A DNA stretch of 64,000 bases from Toxoplasma gondii ME49 (Eukaryota > Apicomplexa > Conoidasida > Eucoccidiorida > Sarcocystidae). The DNA is taken from positions 757,245 through 821,244 of the forward strand of contig NC_031469.1 of assembly GCF_000006565.2 (NCBI RefSeq). The letters run 5' to 3'. Made by a program: the position numbers and the translations under genes. Position 1 is the stretch's first letter. Every line of letters starts with the position of its first letter. Below the pieces are notes generated by a model. The model was not told where the DNA came from and did no database searches. It saw nothing but the letters and a program-made list of their open reading frames with translations. Below, in pieces: positions 12,530-23,757 of the stretch.

Positions 12530-15500
12530 ATGCCTTTTTGTGCTCGGCGCCTGCGGTCCGTCCCTGGGGCTTCCGCGCGGAGTGCCTCAGAGGCTTCTTT
12601 GTTCCCAATCTCCTCCAAGGTGCCCCGGCCAGAAGTGGAGTCCAGCGAAACGCAGGGATCGCAGGCGTCTCCAGACTCTCTTGTCGGACCTTCCCCAGCC
12701 GGGCCGCGCGCTGAAGGCGAGACTTGTGCAATGGATTTCTACAGCGACTATTTCTTGAAAGATACGCGTGGCGACAGTGATGCACCTGAAACCTGCGTCT
12801 CCGTCCAGCCTCCTCACCTGTGCCGGGGTCGACGAACAAGTCGATCCAAAGCGCCAGGTTCCTCGAGAACTTCGACACCCAGAATAAGGTGTGAAGAAGG
12901 CAGATCTCCTTCGCCTCTCCGTTCGAGAAACCATGCGAGCGGCGACGGGAGTTCGAGAGAGATGAATCCTGTCGCGGCAGCTGAGGCTGCGGCCGTCCGC
13001 GAACGGGTCGCAGAGGAAATGGGAGAGATCGCAGAGGCTGCAGGGCGACTTTTTGATTTGGGAGGCGAACACAGAGAAAGAGCAACTGCATTTCTCTATA
13101 GGGGATGCGCTGCGCAAGTCGCCACTTCGACTGCGGGCATGTATGGAGAGATGGTTGAGAGCTCGGTCCGCCAGGTACGCTCACAAAGAGGAAAGACAAG
13201 CAGCAGTGATGCGTGCGTCTGAAACGACGTTGTTTCTACTGAAAAAGTGATGGGGATACACCTCTATTGAGTGGCGTACTTGTCCTGGAGAAAAACGACT
13301 TCTGCGACTCTGAAGCTCCTGTGTACACGCTAGAGGAAGTTGTCGTCGCGGTGCTGTGTCGTGTGAACAGAGTTGGCACTGATGCTTCGCAAGGTTTTTA
13401 GTTCTACCGTCTGTTCTCGTGGGTTTGCGGAGTCTCCCAGAACTCTGCAGAGGCGTGGAATGTTCCATAGGTTTTCACAACGCCTCTGTCGACATAGGCA
13501 ACTCCTCACTCAGCAGCTGTAGAGAGGAGTGAAGAACTTGTCCCCAGGATCAGAACAAGCGAGAATACTTGGGGATCCTCGTGAAAGCGCGCCAGAGGGT
13601 AACTGGTCAGGGACGAGTGGGGATTTCAGGCCTGTCGGAGTTTCCGTTTCCTGTCTGGTTGCCGCAAGACGCTCTGCATCTAAATAGAGCACTCAGAGAC
13701 ACGACCTGTTTCAATTGTGTTGCTCTTCAGGTTGTTCAGTACATGAGGCACTACGGGGGGGATGAATTTAGCGTCTTCCTTGATCTCGGAAGCGGTCGCG
13801 GAGCTCCGTCTTGCATTGCTCTTTACCAGCAACCGTGGTTAGCATGTCTCGGTAGGTTTCGAATCGTCGATTCGCTCCTCGTGGAAACGGTCGCTGGATT
13901 CGAGATTGAGTTTAAAATGCAGTTCTGTTACTCACGGCATTCTAGAGTGCAACGACGTATCTCGTGTCCTGAAAAGAGACGGACAGAATCGTAGGGTTCT
14001 GCGCATCGCGTGTGAATCAACAACTTGCCGTACACGTCACCGCCGTTGCAGGCGATTCGCGAACTTTGAAAGAGAGAACAGAAGGGCGTTGTGAAGGGTC
14101 CTCTCCATTCTGGGGTCCACAAAGAGACTTCCGGTCTGTGAAAGATCCCCACATCCGCATGCTGTCCCCATGAAGGAGTCGGCCTGTCTTTCTGCGCAGG
14201 CATCGAGAAGTGCCCCCAAGCCTATTCGCTGTCTCTGGAGACGCACTGGACGGTTCTTCGAAGAGAAATGATGCAGGCGGAGCTTATTGCCCCGCCTCCG
14301 CGTTTCCCGTCTGTCCTCTGCGCTTCGCAAAGATGCGCCAGCGAAGCCGACGGTGCCCATACAGCGGACGACTCCGGAGAGGCGACTGCCCAGAAACAGG
14401 CGTCTCGCTGGACTTCCGGGGCTCTCTGTGGGAGGGGGCGTCCCGGCGGCCGAGTCCCTGAGCGCCGTCTATGCTTCACGCAAGAAGATTTGTCGGCTTT
14501 CTACCACCTGGAAGGTGTGACGCATGTCTACTCTTTCGACGCTGCGATGGAGGGGGCTCTCATCAACTGGTGAGTCGCACGGACCAACGCCGAGCGTTCT
14601 ACGTTCATAAGTCGTGTACCTCGAGAAAGAGACGCGTTGCACATGCAGGCAAAGTTCCGTTGTTTCTCGGTGAGTGTGCTGGTGCCTTTTCAGTGACAAC
14701 AGTTTGGTGGAAGTTCACGAGTCGTTCTAGGCAAGGAAAAGAACGCGGTCTTCTTGATGCTTTTCCCGTGGGTGTCCAAACACTGTAACGTGGGCTACAC
14801 CGTCCCCGGGTGACGCTTTAGAGTTCACTGTTGTGGCGAGGCGTCCTGAGATCCGACATTGGGCTGAAATGACGTGTGAATTTGGGGGACTTGGAGAAGC
14901 ACTCCGTACAGACGACAACGAGGAAGGACAGTATTGCTTGTGCCAGCCTACGTTCGTTCCTGAGTCGTGTTCAGTGCCGAGGGAATCGGGTCCCGATAGT
15001 TTCAACAGCTGTCGACCTGCTCGCGTCGAGTCGCATGTTCTTTCGTTTTCTGTTTCTCTCGCAAGTCGCCTGTTCTTTCGCTCGTTTGCCTTTCCCTCGC
15101 CACTCGTTTTGTGCTTTCTTTCGTGTTTTCCTCTGTCCAGGATCGTGCAAATGTTCATGCGAACCAAAACGTGGTATCTGTATGCGTCGTTCCGCAGCGG
15201 TGAGACTTGCGAGGGGCTCTCTCTCAACTCGGCCTTTCAACTCGACCTCGCTTAATCACGGGGATTATCTATCGCGTTCACACTGGTGTCGCTTGGCAGA
15301 AGCATACATGTTATGCATTTAACATCGTTCACGAGCGACCCGTTCTCTTCGGTGACCTTATGGGTTCACCTATGTCTTCAACCTAAGAGTCGAATGCACA
15401 GACACTGTAGTCCAAGAGTACCCCGGAGCGGCGTCCGTCTCCTCGACAGCACACGGGGGCAGACGCGATTTTTTTTTTGCCGAGCCTTCCAGTTCGCATT

Positions 15501-18092
15501 TCGAGAGTTTTCGACCGACTGCAGAGGCGTGCTTCAAGGCGTTGTGCTCTCGCAGTTTTCTTTCTCTTGTGCAGATTTGATTTCGAAGTTCGAGTTGAAA
15601 GGAGCGTCGCTCGTCGGGCAAGTGAGCAGCAGCATGTGGGTTTCGTCTGAAGGCCGAACCACGTACATTTACGTAAAGGACGACTGGCGCACATGCAAAG
15701 CGTATCACCGTCGGTGGCTTTCTCAGTTTCTCTTCTCCAGCAGCGTCTCATCGAAGACGCCAACAGGCGAGGCCGGAGCGCCGGGAGTCTCGAAGCCCGA
15801 GGCTTCTGGGGCGGCTGTGGGCTTCCAGGAGGAGCAGAACTTGGCCGCCAAGGTGCTCCAGATGACGGCGGCGGAAACCTTTCGACTGTTGTGTGTTCAA
15901 CAAGAAGCGATGTGGGACGAGTTCGAGAACCGGGACCGAACGCCGTCGAGAAGCAGATGTCCGCTCCAGGCGCAGCGCGAGTGCGATGCGTCGCTGCGGT
16001 CGCCCTCGTCTCCCTCTCCCGCGAGCGAGACGAGAAGCCGGGGAAGAAGCACTAGCAGACGAAGAGCGAGCAGCGTGAGCGGAGCTAGCCGACACCTGCA
16101 GCTCCAGACACTGCAGCTGCAAGCAGCTAGCCACTGTTGCGCAGAAGACAGGCTGCCTGACTGTCTCCGAGTCCACGGGCGTATCTGGGCGACGGAACAA
16201 GATTTGGAGGAGAAAGAGCCGAGAGACGTGGAGAGGCGAGAAGCGGTTCCTCGCGACACCAAAGGGGAGTTTTCCACGAGCGAGGAGAACGAAGAGAAGC
16301 TGCTACGTCACGCCGTGAAGACCTTTAGGGCTTCATTCGTACGCATGTCCAAGTGGTAAGCTCGACAACTTCCCGGCTAAACTTTGAGTCGTCTTGAACC
16401 AGCCTCGAATCGTCAAAGGAATATGCATCAGCGTACAGTCTCCAGTGAAACAGTGTATAGTGCGCAAGTCGAAGTATACAGACCTTACCTGCGCTTGACT
16501 GCGGAACGTGGACGAGAGAGTCATCAGACTCGGACGATGTGTGGTGCTGTCTGGGTGGCTGCGCATTTGCCTGCTTCCCGGTCTCCTTGCATGTCTCCAA
16601 GGCGATGTGTTCACCTTCTTATCGTCCGCGTTCTAGATACCACAGATGCCGTTCGTGCTGTCAGGTCGCTGGTCCCCCTTCGGGGCACTGAATTGCGGTG
16701 GATGCACAAGTTCCACATATTTGGAAAGTCGCCATTTGCTTTTTTACATGCGCCTCGTGGCTTCTCAGGACTCCTTGCATGCATTCGTTTCCCCCCTGTC
16801 TGGGATATGTTTCGGCGTCTTTTTTCCAGGCTGCAGCCTCTGACCGTGCTGGACATGCTTCGCCTGGCGTTTTTGCCTGGTGAAGGTCAGGAGGCTTGGC
16901 TGGAACAACGCCAGCAACAGCTCACGGGCGGAGGCGTCTTAACGCGAACTCGGCGGCCGACCGCTCGCGGCTTTGATGAACAAGAGCGACGGAAAGAGGA
17001 ACTGGAGAGAGACGGGCTTCTGGAAATGTTGGCAAAGGCTGAGAACCCTCAGGAGGCGGCAATGTGTCGCCGGAATCTCGAGCTGAAACTGGAAACGACC
17101 AGGCGAGATCGCTATGTGAGTGGACTAGGCTTTGTGTGGGCTGGTGAGAAGACAAAGTGTAAAAGGTTCACAAAGACAGAGTGTGACTTGAAAAGGACTG
17201 TAGATCTTGAAAGTTTCTGTTCATCGAGTCCAAGGGAAAGACGCTTGTTTGTCTCCCGGGTTGTGGCACGAACGTTTAGGTTCCTGGTGTGTACCTCACA
17301 CTGTGTGGTTTCTCAAGGCGCACGCTTCTTTGGCTGTTTTCCCGATTGTCTTTGTCGCAGTCGATTTTCCCCTTCAGCCTCCTACAGGACTCAGAGCTCT
17401 CTCCAGAACTTCTGACGCGTGTTAACGAAGATGCACAGGCAGTCGCAGAGTCGCTCGCCCACCTGCTGTCTTCTCCGTCGCCTCGCACCTCATCTGTTTC
17501 CCCCCTTTCGTCCCCCCTTTCTGCGAGAAGGCACTCCGCCGTCGCCCCGGTGTCTGTACAGCGCAAGTCGCAGGGCTTGCCTGTGTCTCCGCAGAAGCGA
17601 GACCTTCGCGTGCGTGTTGTTGACGCTGCGCAAACGGTCTCGCCCTGTCGGCCCAGATTTTCTGCGCAGCCAAACACCTTGGGCGAGTGGAACTGTCAAG
17701 ATAGCAACATGGAAGATGTCGAGCAAAGTGTGTCTTTCTTGGGTGGGTCGCAACCCTCGGTGATGCCGTCTTTCGATTCCACGCCTCGTCGCCGCAGCCG
17801 CCGCTCATCGCCTCACAAGGAGCTGACGAGCTGCCGGCGAAAGTCCGAATTGTCGCCACAAATAAGCTCGAGAAAAGAAAAAAACGAACATACACCTTCG
17901 CCGCCGCTGAAACGGCGCGGAGCCGGCAATCCCGAAGAAAGCAAGGCAATGATAAGCGATCCGGCCAGTTCCCGGATGACTCCCAAAACTCGTGCAGCCT
18001 ACAAACTGATGGAATTGGGATTCGACGCCTTGGAAATACGCACTGCCCTCAGTCGCCGCAAGCGACGCATGCCTGAAGGTCTGGATAACTGA
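12530..18092 (+). CDS. SAM-dependent methyltransferase, possibly DOT1-like
   Basis: Exons: 12530-13174, 13731-13851, 14200-14569, 15141-15199, 15575-16355, 16830-17115, 17388-18092, all phase-consistent, giving 988 residues. Residues 226-258 hold a class I methyltransferase site: motif I FLDLGSGRG (231-239), followed after a short helix by GIEKCP with an acidic residue at 258 that would hold the ribose of SAM. The form DLGSGxG...GIEK resembles DOT1-type histone H3K79 methyltransferases. Motif IV would be THVYSFDAAM (363-372), followed by a MFMRTKTWYLYASFRS strand. The N-terminal 215 residues and the C-terminal half are low-complexity, Ser/Arg-rich and probably disordered, with coiled-coil-like stretches around exon 6. 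The start at 12530 has A at -3 and coincides with a rise in GC; the frame is open upstream to 11315, and 12731 is another possible start. The substrate cannot be read from the sequence. Confidence 0.7.
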
Positions 18093-21000
18093 ACCGAGGG
18101 CTTGCGTGCGTGTATGGCTGGCGACAACAGGGAACCGAGGGTGTTCATGACGGTCGCAGGCAGTTTAGGGTATAGACGGAGTTCGGGAGCTGGTCCATTG
18201 CGGCAGAACTCCGTGTAGTTTGTGTGCTTTCGAATTGTCAAGAAATAGTGAAACTTTCAGAGGATTCGGATCGTTACCTTAGCTCGCTAGGTATCTCACT
18301 CTTGTAAATTGATTCATCTATCCTCGCAGTGAAATATGCAGCTGTGCAGTCTAGATCAGACGCTTTCTCAAACGTGGATGGTCGGGGGACCAACACAGAA
18401 TGAAAAAACTGCTAGGGACGCTCGCATTTTCAAGTGTGCCTCTGATACACAAAGTGACGAGACTCTCACTTGTGGAGTGAAGGCTGGACTGCTCATGCGA
18501 GTTACACACATAGGCGTGCTGATTGTCGAGCCGCGATTTCTTCCGGTGCTTTTCAATCAGAATGAAGAACGTGTTTGCTTGTTCGGGGTGAAGTCAATGC
18601 AGAATGCATCAAGGACTTGTGGTTGGTGAAATTAAAGGGGGATCCGGCGGCCGAAGCAAGGCTTCGACTGTCGCTCTTCGTTTATCTCCTGCAAGAGTGC
18701 CGTGTGTTAACCGGGGCAAGGAGACGTGCTGTCAATCCAGGGAACACACTTGCGAGCAGCGGTATATAGAAATAATGCCTCGCCCAAAAAGCGTTTGTCG
18801 TATCATGGTGTCAATGTCTATTCATGGCTGAAGCACTCGATGTGGCACGAGAGTGTGAGGTTGTACCAAACGTTCGCTTCACGAGCTTCTATATTTGCGA
18901 CCAACGTGAGGGCTTTTCTTCGTAAACATCCATCCGTGGGAAATGTCGAGACGCTCATCGCAAACTTTTTCTCCAACTCCCGTCAGACCCGATGTGGCTG
19001 TTGGCGTTTTAATGGAGAGTGAGTCATTATGGCTGCACGGTGCGTGTGTCTCAGAAGGGCTAATGCATTGGTCTCCGCTGATGAATTCAAGGATTTATTC
19101 ACTGTTCGATATATTGTCTAAATTTGCTCATTTTTTCAAGTGAAGCCGGGTTTTGGTCATTGTTTGGTACATACCAAAGGACTATACTGCTTCTTAAGTC
19201 ATACGGTCCTCTACGGATCACTCTCTGACGTCCAGGTAAGCATTCGGGCTGTTACACAAGTGCATGGAAGCACGCCACATTGCCAGCAATATGGTGAATG
19301 AGTGAATCTAGAGGGTGTCTACACATGTGAGTGGTAACTCTGCTCATCGTAGGCTTTGCCACGGATCGCAGGTACGGGACACTCCGCTTGTGTTACAGAC
19401 AGGTAAAGCGCTTCACGAGTAGCTATTCGGAAAAAAAGAAAACGGCAAAGACGGGGACAATATACTGTTTGAGGGTACTTTTTGGCAGAGGAAAATTTGC
19501 TTTTTTATCCCAACGGCGGACAGACGGAATGGTTTTCTCATGGAATAGCATGCAGATGCTGTCGGTAGACTCCCTGACCACAGAACGGTGTTCAGTGGAC
19601 CGAGGAAAAGAACTGCTCGCAGAATCATCCATTGTTCTGAGATGTTATCTGGCTACCGGTCACAACTTCCTCTCCCCTGGAGACAAAGGAAAGGTTCAGT
19701 GGCACTTCTTCGCTGTCTCAGAGGCCCTACAGAGCGTAGCGTGTTCTTTATTCTTGTGTACCGCCATCTGGGCAATCTTCAGGTGTCTGAGGCTCATAGC
19801 AGTGCGGGAGGCCTGTTTCCCTGCTTTCTCTCTCCTAAGAAATCTGACTGCACCGCTAAGTCGTGCAACTTAACATTACAAAAGTGAAGAGTCAATTTAG
19901 ATAGCAAGATGCTCAAGGACGGGTTTAGGGTTACCGCCTGATTAGAAATAGTGTCACGTTGTGAAGGCGTTATTGTTAGCCTGGTCTATAAGGTATATCG
20001 AGGAAAACACGACACTAAGTTTGTCATTTAGAGATTCTGGAAACTTAAACTGCAAATAACGGTTTGATTTACCATAAAGGGGGGGACCCACCTCGGGCTT
20101 TAGTGTGTGCCACTTCCCTCTTTGTATGCCTGTGGATTGCTGATCTGCTCCGCATTTCCTTGGAACAAAGTGCGCTTTCCGTCGCTCGTGGTCACCTTGC
20201 AGTGGCGTGTGTTTGCGCTTCGCTGGCAGAAAAATAAAAAGACTAGCGCGTACGTTGGAAAAGCACTGTGAACTCCAGCGTTGCCTTGTCGCAGCATAAC
20301 CAAAGTGGCACGCGTGCAAAAGGAAACCATCAGGAAGTCTGCGTGTCACGGCAAGTTTTTTTGTCCGGTAAGAAGCTCAGTTCATACTTCGGTTGTCGTG
20401 CATGTCAAAGCGCGTTAGTCAAAATCCAGCGCTTCTAGCGTAGGTTTGTGGTAGAAGGGAGCTCGTAGCGTACTCCTCACCATACCCCTGTCTGCGACGG
20501 ACAGTCTCTTTGCATCTCTCGCTACACACAGAAACCCAGTCGATCACTTGGCGAGAAACTCGTCTTTTCATCATCATGATAGGTCATGGGAAGCTGCGGT
20601 GGTTCTTGCGAGGAGAGTAGCATTCCCGGTACTAACCCTAGTTTCGAGTCCCGTTCGGCCGCTGTGGTGGCTGCTCCGGTCTTGTGTGCCCGCAGGTTGA
20701 CACAGTGTGGCTCATCCACGTCTACTTCGCCGTTCCATATCTCGTACGCAAGCAGTTTCTTCATCGAAGGAATTACAGAAACTCTGCTGGAGCGCAAGGA
20801 AGCTCAAAGGAAACTGAACCGGAAGTTCCACATGTCTTCCTTCCCTTGGAAAGCCGGTGTGCTGGCCAGCCACGCATGCGGAGCGGCAACGCGATATTCG
20901 CACCTCAGTGTTGTGGACGTCGATCCATTTGAGTCTTTCACCCGTCGCTACGTAAGGGCATCTATCCGTCAGCACGAACACAAAAGCACGTTCTTCTTCG

Positions 21001-21708
21001 TTGAAAGTTCCTGTAGGTGGCTTTTCTGTTTCAAGTGAGGCGAGAGAGGCAACTCCTTCGCCATCCCGGCTCATACGTAACACAGTGGCAGTTAGCAAAC
21101 CCTGGCCCCCCTCAACCCAGCGAACCGTGACTTTTCCGTTTCGACTTTCTTTTCTTTCTTCGTGGAAAGTCGGTATGTTCTTTCGGAAAAGTGCCGCCGT
21201 CTGTCTGAGTTGACCAAATTGTGGTATGGAGTTTGTCTCTGACGATCTTCCGCTTCCGGCGGTGAAATGTGAGGCGAGACACAGAAGCCAGCAACGTTAC
21301 AAGGCTGACCCACCCGGCAGCATTGCGTGAGATTCGCATGTATTGGGTCCACAAAAGACTGTGCGCTCCTCTCTGCGTAGTGACTTCGCATCATAATCTT
21401 GCCTCATTCACTGTTAACGAAAGAAGGGCTTAGGCGTTTCGTGGTCACAGACAGTGCTCTTGTAAAGAATGAGGGCGATGTAAGATTCTGACGATCCTGT
21501 GGCGGGAGTGTCATCCAGGCCCCCTATATTTTCATGCAAGGAAGGGTAAAGGTACTCTGCACATGTCATTCGAATGGTCGTCGCTTCGCTCCTCTGAGTT
21601 CTGGAGTTCTCCGGTCCACTCGGCTTTCAGGTTTCTGCCCATCTCGAGTACTGAAGCGACGCTGGCATCTTCATTCAGAACTCTGTTTGCAGGCCACATA
21701 AAGAAAAT
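18093..21708. other. Intergenic region before MOG1
   Basis: From 18093 to about 20500 I see nothing supportable; a 180-codon open stretch at 19331-19873 has no splice or start signals of note. The part from 20586 to 21009 is discussed separately as a possible exon. An acceptor-like site (actctgtttgcag, ending at 21692) lies 16 bases before the MOG1 start, so MOG1 may have a spliced leader exon or an upstream coding exon. Confidence 0.4.
20586..21009 (+). CDS. Candidate exon, unrecognised (strand uncertain)
   Basis: Plus-strand frame from an ATG at 20586 is open for about 141 codons and ends near the donor GTAGGT at 21010. Third codon positions are about 60% G or C, as in the neighbouring true exons, and the residues read like a protein, with an amphipathic Glu/Lys/Arg helix (TETLLERKEAQRKLNRKFHM) and a segment SVVDVDPFESFTRRYVRAS. 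Two overlapping minus-strand frames (21098-20712 and 20797-20522) are also open and protein-like, so the strand is not certain. If plus, splicing from the alternative donor at 21015 (TAG|GTGGCT) to the acceptor ending at 21692 would join it in frame to MOG1 as an N-terminal extension; otherwise it belongs to a separate gene or a leader. Confidence 0.28.
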
Positions 21709-23757
21709 ATGGCCGACTGTCAAACGCGATTCCGGATGGTCCGCGTGCCTCTTTTCGGAGGGGCTATGGCTTGTGACCTACCAGACACTTTCAAGGATGT
21801 TAGGTAAGGAAAGAGGAGCCTCGGAATCGAAACCACGCGACACTTTCACGGACGTTAAATGCATACGGTACTCAATTGGGTATTTCAAGCGTCTTCTGGG
21901 TGGATGGAACTCCGCAGGCATATGCTTGCCCGAGCGCATGTCGTTCTGGTCCAATACCAACAAGGCTATCCACTGCGCAGCGCGCTTAATGGCGCTACAA
22001 AATGATTAGTCGAACTGTCGGACCATCGACGCTTGCATACCATGGCGTGAACACGTTTGAATCACCTGCCAAGTGGTGTAGAGCCGCAAGTGACTGGTAT
22101 AGTATTGAGGTGCGCAAGAGCTGGAGTATTTATCGGCTGTTGCTCAAAGGCGTACACTCAGTTCGTGTGTCACAAGAGAGACTCGTGATGGGCGCAGTTG
22201 GCCGTATAGGTGCAGGAAGTCATGCAGGTGGACGCACGAGGTCCAAACTGTTGAAGGTACTTTGCGGCGTCTTCACACTGGCGGAGTGCAGTAAATTACA
22301 CGTTTCGTGAGATCTCCAGAAACTAGGCTGAGATGCGTCGTGTCTCTTGCCCTGGCTTTTGCAGCACCATCCGTCAAGTGCCTGACAACCAAGAAGTTTT
22401 CATGGATATGAGCAGCGAGAGAAGTGTCGTTATCGAGATCGTTGAATATCAGGAAACTGTTTCGGACGGCGACGCAGCCAGGTATGCTTTTCGCAGCTGT
22501 GCAACGGAACTGAACGGAATTTTCAAGTTCGTGTGAAACCTGGATCTTTTGCCTGTGGGCGAACCTTCTGCGATTCACTCGCGAGTGTCTGGGGTGACAA
22601 GTAACTCTTGAGATATCCACTTTGCGACCTTCGACTTCGCGTTGATGGATAAACGGCGAAGTGCGAGTAACCGGATTATCTTGAAGAATAGTACTGACCG
22701 TCTTTCTTGTCGGCATCAAGCACGTGAAACAGTCTCGATCTCTTATTCTCACGTTCTGCTGAGTAGAGGTGAGGGTAGAGATGAAGGGAGTGAAAGCTCG
22801 TAGTCGTCACCCTTGCCTACCGTCGCCACTCTCAACCGGTAGGGGTGCCTCTCCGCTCCTCTCTTCAGATTTTTTTTCTGTGACCTGGCGAAGGAGAATG
22901 GCGCTACAGAGGTCCAGCGAACAAGCAGCTTCATCTGGAAGGACGAACCACAAATTCCCGTCTCAAAACAGTTGTAAGTTTCGGCGTCACCTAATGCACT
23001 ACTCCCGACGATCGTTTTTTGCTTCCCTCGAAAGTCACCATTTTCTGCTCAGTGGGCGGTGGAACACGTTTGGGCTCCTGAGGTTCAAGAACTAGTTGAT
23101 GTACTTGTACGGTAATCATATCAGTGCAGCACCAATTGATGTGTGCAGCCTTTTCTGCGCTCCTTAGCATCACCACTCTCTATTTGCATCGTACCGGAAT
23201 GGTGTTTGCGAGAACGGTGCTGTGACACCGTGGCAAAGATATCCCACACTGTGCCAGACAGTCGTGATGCTGCAGCTGTGACACTGACCTGTCGGTATTT
23301 CTGTTCTTTTCAGTGTGGTCATCGTGACAGGGGGTGTTCAACAACTTTGTCAGAACGACCCGAAACGAATCCCGGTGCAATTGGGTATCATCCGGCTTCC
23401 AGGTAAGGTTCGTTATGTTCAGGTGCGTCCACACCTGGTTGGAGACGCTAGTGTCGTTCCTGCGTCGAGACTCGCTGTTTCTGAAGAAGGTAAACACGTG
23501 ACCGGAATCAGTGCATTGGACGATTCTGCTTCTGATTTCCGCCTGCACTCTGGAGGAGTATGTCTTCTCAGTGAACAGACGGTGGCGTCTCACTTGTGTT
23601 GATGCGTTCAGGCCACAATGCAGAAATCCTCATTTCTTTGTATGGCGAGCCATGCGACGGCGAACAAGACGCGTCCAAAGTCGAGAATGAAGATAGTGTG
23701 TTGTTCAATCGGCTCATCGGCACCTTTGTCATCACTCATTTTTCTCTTTTTGAATGA
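21709..23757 (+). CDS. MOG1: Ran-binding protein MOG1 (RANGRF homologue)
   Basis: MOG1 binds the nuclear GTPase Ran, releases its nucleotide and supports nuclear import. Five exons, none longer than about 50 codons: 21709-21803, 22365-22481, 22869-22973, 23314-23402, 23612-23757; phases match at every junction and give 183 residues, close to the ~186 of human RANGRF. The family signature is clear across three exons: VPLFGGAMACDLPDTFKDVS, then TIRQVPDNQEVFMDMSS and VVIEIVEYQE, then GDAARFFFCDLAKENGATEV. Exon 4 carries VVIVTGGVQQ and LGIIRLPG, and exon 5 the last strand HNAEILISLYGEP. These correspond to the LFGGA, VPDNQEVF, AARYHFEDV and ALLRLPQYQTDLL positions of the family. The start context GAAAATATGGCC is strong. 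The last ~35 residues, after the final conserved strand, are not matched to the family and could be altered by an unseen splice. Confidence 0.9.

Noticed and set aside
12405..13199. 264-codon open frame on the minus strand opposite methyltransferase exon 1
   Set aside because: It mirrors a real coding exon whose composition depletes stops on the other strand; the spliced plus-strand product carries a recognisable methyltransferase site.
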